Of a stretch of 10,827 bases of DNA, positions 5,873 to 10,827 are shown one piece after another. The translations under genes and the position numbers were made by a program. The DNA comes from Actinomycetota bacterium (lineage in GTDB: Bacteria > Actinomycetota > Actinomycetes > Nanopelagicales > Nanopelagicaceae), in the NCBI GenBank assembly GCA_947488645.1, contig CANLAC010000034.1, positions 1-10,827 of the forward strand, read 5' to 3'. A model generated the notes under the pieces. It had not been told where the DNA came from. It was given only the letters and a program-made list of their open reading frames with translations, and searched no databases. The first letter of the stretch is position 1, and each line of letters starts with the position of its first letter.

Positions 5873-7099
5873 TTAGAGATCTTCATCGAGGGGCCTCAGG
5901 TTTTTAACCTGGGGTCCTTCGACATTTCTGGTCTCAGGGATTTTATAGACAAGGGTAAGTGCGATGAGGAAAATACCTGCAGAGAATCCAAATGCAGTTC
6001 TATAGGAATAAACATCTGAGATCCAACCAATAATGATTGGCCCAAAGATCATTCCGGCATCTCCTGCCATCTGGAAAATGGCAATTACCTTGCCACCCTT
6101 ACCTTTCATGACATCGCCAACCATGCTTGCCGGCGTTGTTGAAAGGAAAGCTCCACCAAAGCCTAAAACAATCATTGAGAGCAAGAACATCCACGCATTG
6201 ACTGCAAATGTAAGAATCAAGACTCCAACAAAGACAATATTTGCACCAATTATTGAAGCTGCGCGGCGTCCTTTTTCATCAGAGAAGCGTCCTGCCTTGA
6301 GAAGAATTGCACCTTGGACTATTGCAGAAAGTGCAAAGCCATAACCAACTACAGCTGTTGTTGAGTTTAATTCTTCAGTAACAAAAACTGGCAGGATAGA
6401 AGCTCGCATTCCAAAGAACACCCAGGTGCCAATAAATGCCAAGACAAGTGCGATTCGGTAGGCAGGCATAGCAAGTGCTTCTCGAATAGTTGTAGCAGGC
6501 TCAGTGGTGCTGTTTTTAACCTTTGCCCCAATTGATTCTCCCTTTAAGAAGAACAATGCAACAACTCCTGAACAGAACAACAAAATCGAATACACAAAAA
6601 ATGGTGCCCTTAATGAAATGACAGACAACAAACCACCAATAGCAGGTCCTGCCATTCCACCAACAATGAATGAACCTTGATATACCGACTGCACTTGCCC
6701 ACGTTGATCATCACCTACTGATCGCAAAATTACTGAGCTTGCTGCAACTGAGAACATGGATGAACCCAAGCCACCTGCTGCTCTAAAGAACAGTAACTGC
6801 TCATAGCTTTGAGCAACTCCTGCTAAGAAGGTGAAGAGTGACACCATGAATACACCAGTTGAAAAAACCGCTCTTTCACCAAATTTATCTACCAAGGTCC
6901 CTGAAATAAGGCCTGAACAAAAACGTGTAATTGCAAAGGCAGAGACCATCAAACCAATTGCTGCGTTGTTCACCCCAAATGTTTTAGCAAAGACTGGAAT
7001 TGCTGGCATGATAATTCCAAAGCCAACTGCAACAAAAAAGGATGCTGCGATAAGGATTGATACTTCGCGAGGTAGATCCCTAAAGGGTGAACGAATCAA
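5873..7099 (-). CDS. MFS drug-efflux-type transporter (DHA1-like)
   Basis: A 408-aa membrane protein with about twelve hydrophobic helices, probably a proton-driven exporter of small molecules. The MFS motif A after helix 2 is G67-T-L-V-D71-K-F-G-E-R76. Its half-repeat copy GRFSDEKGRRAA lies in the second half, between helices 8 and 9. Motif C-like glycine/proline residues (GGMAGPAIGGLL) in helix 5 suggest an antiporter/efflux type. The start is TTG: no ATG or GTG lies in frame back to the stop at 7124-7126, and AAGGG (complement of 7108-7112) stands 8 nt before the TTG. It is convergent with the yccA-family gene (4 nt between stops) and divergent from an ABC exporter across 64 bp. The joint placement suggests an export or self-protection locus; the substrate is unknown. 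Confidence 0.88.
   Translation of the reverse strand: MIRSPFRDLPREVSILIAASFFVAVGFGIIMPAIPVFAKTFGVNNAAIGLMVSAFAITRFCSGLISGTLVDKFGERAVFSTGVFMVSLFTFLAGVAQSYEQLLFFRAAGGLGSSMFSVAASSVILRSVGDDQRGQVQSVYQGSFIVGGMAGPAIGGLLSVISLRAPFFVYSILLFCSGVVALFFLKGESIGAKVKNSTTEPATTIREALAMPAYRIALVLAFIGTWVFFGMRASILPVFVTEELNSTTAVVGYGFALSAIVQGAILLKAGRFSDEKGRRAASIIGANIVFVGVLILTFAVNAWMFLLSMIVLGFGGAFLSTTPASMVGDVMKGKGGKVIAIFQMAGDAGMIFGPIIIGWISDVYSYRTAFGFSAGIFLIALTLVYKIPETRNVEGPQVKNLRPLDEDL
5886..5922 (+). terminator. Plus-strand 3'-end hairpin inside the MFS coding end
   Basis: Bases 5886-5900 pair with 5908-5922 across all 15 positions, three of them G-U, around loop TTTTTAA. The hairpin starts 18 nt after the yccA-family stop. 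On the opposite RNA the wobbles become A-C mismatches, so it is stable mainly in the plus-strand transcript. No strong T-run follows. Confidence 0.65.
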
Positions 7100-7163
7100 G
7101 CCAAACGCCCTTGAATAATGGTGTCATTTGGGCGGTTAAGGGACATGAAGGTAAGGTTACTGC
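7100..7163. promoter_or_regulatory. Short divergent region between MFS and ABC exporter genes
   Basis: Only 64 bp separate the TTG start of the MFS gene and the GTG start of the ABC ATPase, so both promoters must lie here or inside the coding ends. AAGGG (minus, 7108-7112) and AAGG (plus, 7153-7156) are the two ribosome binding sites. I could not identify a convincing -35/-10 pair on either strand. Confidence 0.4.
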
Positions 7164-8147
7164 GTGAAGTCGGTTATTGCAGAACACTTGGTGAAGACCT
7201 ATCGCAAAGGCGAGGTCGTAGCACTCAATGATTTGTCCTTGGATGTTGAAGAAGGCACTGTTTTAGGCGTACTAGGGCCTAATGGTGCTGGAAAGACAAC
7301 GACTGTGAGAATTCTCGCAACATTGTTGAAACCAGATTCTGGGCATGCAACTGTTGCCGGCATTGATGTCATAAAGCATCCTGACAGAGTACGTGAGCAA
7401 ATCGGTTTATCTGGTCAATATGCAGCAGTAGATGAGACATTAACTGGCTGGGATAACTTGGTGATGTTTGGTCGGTTGTATCACCTTGGTCGTCAATCAT
7501 CTATTGATCGTGCCAATGAACTACTAGAACGCTTTGAATTAACAGATGCAGCACGTCGTCCCATCAAAACCTATTCAGGTGGAATGCGTCGTCGTCTTGA
7601 TTTAGCTGCATCTCTAATTGTTAAGCCAAAAATTTTGTTCCTCGATGAACCAACAACTGGATTAGATCCACGTGGTCGTCAAGATATGTGGTCGGTTATT
7701 CAAGAGTTAGTTAAAGGCGGCGTAACACTTCTACTGACAACTCAGTATCTAGAAGAGGCTGATCAATTAGCAGATGAGATCGCTGTTATTGATCGCGGAA
7801 CTGTTATTGCTCGCGGAACATCTGATTCTTTGAAAAAGCAGGTTGGTGGAGAGCGTTTAGAGATCACTGTGGAGCCAGCAGATCTTGAGACCACAAATGA
7901 AATTGTTGCAAAGATCAGCGGTCATGCGACCCACGTTGACTTACGGACTGTAAGTGCGCCCGTGCTTCATGGCTCAAAGGATCTTATGGAGGCTTTGCGG
8001 GCTATGGATGAAGCCAAGATTCATCCTTTAGATATTGGTTTAAAACGTCCTTCTTTAGATGATGTATTTTTATCACTAACAGGACATGTTGCAGAAGAGA
8101 CAGTTTTAGAACCTATTGCTAAAAAGAAGAGAGGCGGCAAGAAGTGA
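7164..8147 (+). CDS. ABC exporter ATP-binding protein (DrrA-like)
   Basis: A 327-aa ATPase of the daunorubicin-resistance DrrA/CcmA type that powers export through the membrane protein encoded next. Walker A is GPNGAGKT (38-45), Q-loop Gln85, signature SGGMR (138-142) followed by RRLDLAASL, and Walker B ILFLDE (157-162) with the D-loop GLDP. The region after about 220 is the DrrA-type C-terminal extension, ending in LKRPSLDDVFLSLTGH, which is typical and distinguishes it from import ATPases. A short Lys/Arg-rich tail (AKKKRGGKK) follows. The GTG start has AAGG 7 nt upstream, and no in-frame ATG is nearby. The stop overlaps the next start by 4 nt (GTGA). The substrate is not predictable; drug or lipid export is usual for the family. 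Confidence 0.92.
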   Translation: MKSVIAEHLVKTYRKGEVVALNDLSLDVEEGTVLGVLGPNGAGKTTTVRILATLLKPDSGHATVAGIDVIKHPDRVREQIGLSGQYAAVDETLTGWDNLVMFGRLYHLGRQSSIDRANELLERFELTDAARRPIKTYSGGMRRRLDLAASLIVKPKILFLDEPTTGLDPRGRQDMWSVIQELVKGGVTLLLTTQYLEEADQLADEIAVIDRGTVIARGTSDSLKKQVGGERLEITVEPADLETTNEIVAKISGHATHVDLRTVSAPVLHGSKDLMEALRAMDEAKIHPLDIGLKRPSLDDVFLSLTGHVAEETVLEPIAKKKRGGKK

Positions 8148-8938
8148 AAAATGCGATTCATGATGTAATGGTTATTACCAAGCGCCAGCTTCTTCAGTTA
8201 GCCCGTGTGCCTGAACTTCTTGTTTTCTCCACAATCCAGCCGGTGATGTTCGTTTTACTATTCCGTTTTGTATTTGGTGGTTCTATTGATTCAGGTCAGC
8301 CAGGCGGCTATGTACAACTACTTATGCCTGGAATCTTCGTACAAACAGTCGCTTTCACCTTGGCTTCAACTGCTGTGGGTTTGGCAGAAGATATGAAAAA
8401 GGGTTTGATCGATCGATTTAGATCACTACCAATCTCGCGTGGTGCGGTAATTATTGGTCGTACCTTTGGGGACGCACTCCTTAATATTTTGGTACTAGTT
8501 GTTATGGCACTTGCTGGCTACGCAGTTGGATGGCGTCCAACCTCAGGAATTGTGCAGACAACCCTTGCCTTCCTATTTCTCTTTATGTTTGGTTACGCAC
8601 TTTCCTGGATTGGAATCTTGGTTGGCCTATCAGTTAAAGAGGCCCGCACCGTCCAGAGCGTTGGTTTCTTGGTGACCTTCCCGTTGACCTTCTTATCAAA
8701 CGCTTTTGCACCAACAACTGGAATGCCAAGAGCGTTGCAGTACTTTGCAGAGTGGAATCCAGTGTCAACGATGGTGGCTGCGTGCCGTCAGTTATTTGGT
8801 CTGAAAAACGAGTTTGGTGCAACGGCTAATTCCTGGCCAAGTCAAAACCCACTAGAAACTTCACTGCTATATATGGTGATTTTGATGGCAATCTTTATTC
8901 CGTTGAGTATTAGAAAGTATAAGAACTACTCAAACTAA
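8144..8938 (+). CDS. ABC-2 type exporter permease (DrrB-like)
   Basis: A 264-aa membrane protein with about six hydrophobic segments, for example PVMFVLLFRFVFGG, GIFVQTVAFTLASTAVGLA, LLNILVLVVMALAGYAVGW, TLAFLFLFMFGYALSWIGILVG and a last helix LLYMVILMAIFIPLSI. The ABC-2 motif is in the segment ARTVQSVGFLVTFPLTFLSNAFAPTTGMP, with EWNPVSTMV following, both characteristic of DrrB-like permeases. The cytoplasmic coupling region LAEDMKKGLIDRFRSLPISR lies between helices 2 and 3. The GTG start lies within the stop of the ATPase gene, so the two are translated together and form an exporter. The stop codon overlaps the stop of the opposing gene by 3 shared bases within CTAA. Confidence 0.92.
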   Translation: MKNAIHDVMVITKRQLLQLARVPELLVFSTIQPVMFVLLFRFVFGGSIDSGQPGGYVQLLMPGIFVQTVAFTLASTAVGLAEDMKKGLIDRFRSLPISRGAVIIGRTFGDALLNILVLVVMALAGYAVGWRPTSGIVQTTLAFLFLFMFGYALSWIGILVGLSVKEARTVQSVGFLVTFPLTFLSNAFAPTTGMPRALQYFAEWNPVSTMVAACRQLFGLKNEFGATANSWPSQNPLETSLLYMVILMAIFIPLSIRKYKNYSN

Positions 8939-9291
8939 TTTTTGCCCAGAAAGTGGTTGTGGAATTGAGAGTCCCAGTTACTCTTGATTTCATTAAGAGC
9001 ACTTCCTTTTTGATCAATTGGAAAAATACTTCCTTCAATTTGACCGCCTAATGCGGTCAATTGCTTCAATAAATTTGCGTTCTTTTCCACGTGCTCAAAG
9101 ACAGCTTCTGGGTTTGTGTATTCCTCCAAGACGACGCAACGGGTCTTGTCATCACTAAAAAACATGTCATAGCGAAGAATTGATTCCTGCTTTTGAATCT
9201 CTTGCATCATTTGTGAAGCTAACAAGCAAAACTGATCAAAATTAGATGGGTCGATGTGTGGGAACACCGCTACCGCACGAAAGCTGCCCAT
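8935..9291 (-). CDS. Antibiotic biosynthesis monooxygenase (ABM) domain protein, possible quinol monooxygenase
   Basis: A 118-aa cytoplasmic protein with the ferredoxin-like dimeric alpha-beta barrel pattern of the ABM/YgiN group. It has strand AVAVFPHI, helix PSNFDQFCLLASQMMQEIQKQ, strand ESILRYDMFFSDDKTRCVVLEEYTNPEAVFEHVEKNANLLKQL, then IEGSIFP. The line ILRYDMFFSDD...VVLEEYTNPEAVFEH is the recognisable core. Members act without cofactors on quinols or aromatic intermediates, or are small regulators or stress proteins, so function is only partly known. The ATG has AAGGAG just upstream. The gene is convergent with the drrB-like gene and divergent from the P450, which suggests a shared oxidation or detoxification theme but does not prove it. 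Confidence 0.8.
   Translation of the reverse strand: MGSFRAVAVFPHIDPSNFDQFCLLASQMMQEIQKQESILRYDMFFSDDKTRCVVLEEYTNPEAVFEHVEKNANLLKQLTALGGQIEGSIFPIDQKGSALNEIKSNWDSQFHNHFLGKN
8959..8993 (+). terminator. Plus-strand 3'-end hairpin inside the ABM coding end
   Basis: Bases 8959-8972 pair with 8980-8993 over 14 positions, four of them G-U (8959-8993, 8962-8990, 8966-8986, 8967-8985), with loop CCCAGTT. It begins 21 nt after the drrB-like stop. In the opposing transcript the four wobbles become mismatches, so only the plus RNA folds well. Confidence 0.55.
9036..9063. repeat. Inverted repeat inside the ABM gene
   Basis: TTGACCGC (9040-9047) and GCGGTCAA (9053-9060) are perfect arms around CTAAT. With one bulged T the stem extends to CAAT/ATTG, giving 11 pairs (9036-9063). 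It is strand-symmetric, lies about 100 nt past the drrB-like stop, and could be a backup 3'-end structure or chance. Confidence 0.4.
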
Positions 9292-10396
9292 GGTTCTCCT
9301 TGTAAATAGAGCAAAAGGTATTTACCCTCTACCCGTGTCAGTTTTCTATCCTAAAGCAAGCAAAACTATAGTCGGCCATAAAGCAGTACGTGAAGCTTTG
9401 CGCGATACTCAGACTTATTCCTCTGATCTTCAAGGTGATTCTGATGTTCGAGATTATCGTCAATTGCCACTTGAAGTTGATCCGCCGAGACACCATTTAT
9501 ATCGGGTGGCACTTGCCCCATACTTTGTTAAACCATCAATCGAATTATTGATTCCCCAATTTCGCACCCACACGGAGAAATTGATTTCAGATTTTTTTGA
9601 GCACAGCGATCTTGAGGTTGGCCAGCACTTGTCTCTTCCGCTAGTTATGAAGAACTTAGGAGTGATCTATAGCCGCCCTCAAGATGTTGATGAATGGATT
9701 TCATGGGGCCCAGATGTGTGGACTGCAGAATCAGAAGTACGTGATGGCAAGGTTTTGCATCGTTATCTCGATGCTATCTATGAAGAGGCCTTACAAAAGA
9801 ACACTGATGACATCTGGAGCCAGATTGCCTATCTTGAAATTGAAGGACAACAGATATCTGCTGCCGAATTTAGAGGCATTGCAGGTGTGATGCTTGCAGG
9901 TGGCCGAGACACAGTTGTAAAACTCTTTACGGGAATCATGTGGCACTTTGGCAACAAGCCTGACGATCTGGAGTTACTGCGCACAAATCCAGATTTAATA
10001 GGTTCGGCTATTCAAGAATTTTTGCGATTCTTAACTCCGCTCCCTGCGATGAACAGGACCGTTGTGCCAGAAAGCACAACCACAGATCTGCCAGATGATC
10101 GATATGTTGGGGTTAGCTTTATTTCGGGTAATTTTGACGAAACCGTTTTCACAAATCCTTTTGAGATTGATTTCAATCGCGGCCGAAATCCGCACTTGAG
10201 CTTTGGCTTTGGCCCTCATACATGCCTTGGAAATCACATTGCTGAGATCGAAGCAAGAGTTTTTCTAGAAGCTATAGTGAAATCAGGTATCAGCTGGAAT
10301 GTTACAACAGAAGAGATTCGATTCCACCAAGCACCTTATACAAAAATACCGGATCACTTTAGTTCAATAAAAATTGCTAGAACTTCGAAAGCCTAA
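9290..10396 (+). CDS. Cytochrome P450
   Basis: A soluble bacterial P450, a haem-thiolate monooxygenase; substrate unknown. The I-helix oxygen-activation motif A-G-G-R-D-T is at 9896-9913, with the acid-alcohol pair D-T kept. The K-helix EFLR (ExxR) has its Glu codon at 10016. The haem loop FGFGPHTCLG has the ligand Cys codon at 10223-10225. A typical helix-C segment is EVDPPRHHLYRVAL. From this ATG the protein has 368 aa, slightly short. The start is uncertain: the open frame also reaches ATG 9254 (380 aa), which would overlap the divergent gene by 38 nt, and GTG 9335 is possible. None has a good ribosome binding site. The segment NRAKGIYPLPVSVFYP looks like the normal N-terminal lead into the first beta strands, which favours 9290 or 9254. 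A redox partner is not encoded nearby. Confidence 0.88.
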   Translation: MVLLVNRAKGIYPLPVSVFYPKASKTIVGHKAVREALRDTQTYSSDLQGDSDVRDYRQLPLEVDPPRHHLYRVALAPYFVKPSIELLIPQFRTHTEKLISDFFEHSDLEVGQHLSLPLVMKNLGVIYSRPQDVDEWISWGPDVWTAESEVRDGKVLHRYLDAIYEEALQKNTDDIWSQIAYLEIEGQQISAAEFRGIAGVMLAGGRDTVVKLFTGIMWHFGNKPDDLELLRTNPDLIGSAIQEFLRFLTPLPAMNRTVVPESTTTDLPDDRYVGVSFISGNFDETVFTNPFEIDFNRGRNPHLSFGFGPHTCLGNHIAEIEARVFLEAIVKSGISWNVTTEEIRFHQAPYTKIPDHFSSIKIARTSKA

Positions 10397-10827
10397 CTAA
10401 AGGTAAAACTCGGCTGCGACAATCTCAACTGAGATCTCGCGGCCATTAGGTGCGGTGTATGAAACCTTTCCACCAATCTCTTGATTTAGTACAGCTGATC
10501 CCAGTGGGGACTTCTCGCTGTATACATCTAGGTCACCTGATGAAATCTCACGTGAACCGATTAAGAACTTCATTTCATCGCCAGCGATGATCGCTGTGAC
10601 AACCATGCCTGCTCCAACTTTTCCATCGGCACTTGCCGGTGGAGTTCCGATGTGTGCGTTTTCCAGCATTTGCTTGAGCTGTCGAATACGAGCTTCCATC
10701 TTGCCTTGCTCATCACGTGCTGCGTGATAGCCGCCGTTTTCTTTTAAATCACCTTCGGCGCGTGCTGCTTCAATCTTTGCAGTAACTTCTTTACGGCCAG
10801 GACCTTCAAGCTGAGTCAGCTCAGCAC
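10397..10827 (-). CDS. greA: Transcription elongation factor GreA, 3' part (N-terminus beyond window)
   Basis: 142 residues are visible, entering at the window edge in the segment AELTQLEGPGRKEVTAKIEAARAEGDLKENGGYHAARDEQGKME. This is the GreA coiled-coil domain. D26 and E29 of the visible part (GDLKEN) match the tip acidic residues that reach the RNA polymerase active site and trigger cleavage of backtracked RNA. The C-terminal FKBP-like domain follows (IGSREISSGDLDVYSEKSPLGSAVLNQEIGGKVSY). The ATG at 10699 is internal, because the frame stays open and homologous upstream. About 15-20 residues are missing at the N-terminus. The stop abuts the P450 stop with no gap. Confidence 0.93.
   Translation of the reverse strand, partial: AELTQLEGPGRKEVTAKIEAARAEGDLKENGGYHAARDEQGKMEARIRQLKQMLENAHIGTPPASADGKVGAGMVVTAIIAGDEMKFLIGSREISSGDLDVYSEKSPLGSAVLNQEIGGKVSYTAPNGREISVEIVAAEFYL
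10412..10444 (+). terminator. Plus-strand 3'-end hairpin inside the greA coding end
   Basis: GGCTGCGA (10412-10419) pairs with TCGCGGCC (10437-10444), including one T-G wobble. Within it ATCTC (10422-10426) pairs with GAGAT (10431-10435) around loop AACT, with a small 2x1 internal loop. The hairpin begins 16 nt after the P450 stop. The wobble becomes A-C in the greA transcript. It is GC-rich, and no T-run follows. Confidence 0.6.

Noticed and set aside
10397..10699. A 100-aa stand-alone protein starting at ATG 10699.
   Set aside because: The frame remains open to the window edge and reads as the GreA coiled coil, so this ATG is an internal methionine.
1..10827. CRISPR array, insertion sequence, prophage or toxin-antitoxin module.
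   Set aside because: No regularly spaced repeats, transposase motifs, terminal inverted repeats or phage-like genes were seen on either strand.

Overview
The window looks like chromosome from a streamlined, moderate-to-low GC actinobacterium, such as the freshwater acI / Nanopelagicales lineage. The evidence is an actinobacterial-type Bax1/YccA protein (N-terminus MRSSNPVL), an actinobacterial-style GreA, gene junctions of zero to a few bases, overlapping start and stop codons, a sugar ABC locus of the kind common in that group, and GC that looks roughly 40-45% by eye. The taxonomic call is inference. No marker gene here is decisive.

Bases 1-4784 are a sugar-uptake region. A partial gene on the minus strand (1-105) is the N-terminus of an RbsC-like permease. 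It points away from a complete operon on the plus strand: substrate-binding lipoprotein (315-1388), tandem-domain ATPase (1509-3047), permease (3044-4003) and a short-chain dehydrogenase (3993-4784). The last three genes overlap and are surely co-transcribed. The binding-protein gene is separated from them by a very strong hairpin, which probably gives excess binding protein over the membrane parts. The dehydrogenase probably oxidises the imported sugar or polyol, or a product of it. The 209 bp between the divergent transporters holds three inverted repeats of the same geometry (arms 5-6, spacer 5), which are candidate operators.

Bases 4785-5868 hold a 76-nt tRNA with anticodon UAA (leucine) and a short variable loop, then a Bax inhibitor-1/YccA-family membrane protein. 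The leader of the membrane protein has a perfect hairpin that could alternatively pair with its own ribosome binding site.

Bases 5873-8938 are an export region: an MFS efflux-type transporter on the minus strand (TTG start), divergent from a DrrA/DrrB-type ABC exporter pair on the plus strand (GTG starts, 4-nt overlap).

Bases 8935-10827 hold a small antibiotic-biosynthesis-monooxygenase-domain protein (minus), a divergent cytochrome P450 (plus) whose start codon may share the tetramer CATG with it, and the 3' part of greA (minus, running off the window).

The most interesting pattern is at the three convergent junctions (yccA/MFS, drrB/ABM, P450/greA). Each has essentially no intergenic DNA. 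At each, 16-21 bases past the plus-strand stop, a long hairpin begins inside the 3' coding end of the opposing gene. Each hairpin contains G-U pairs on the plus-strand RNA, which become A-C mismatches on the opposing RNA. They look like strand-specific 3'-end structures hidden inside antisense coding sequence. I saw no mobile element, CRISPR array, phage gene or clearly new enzyme system.
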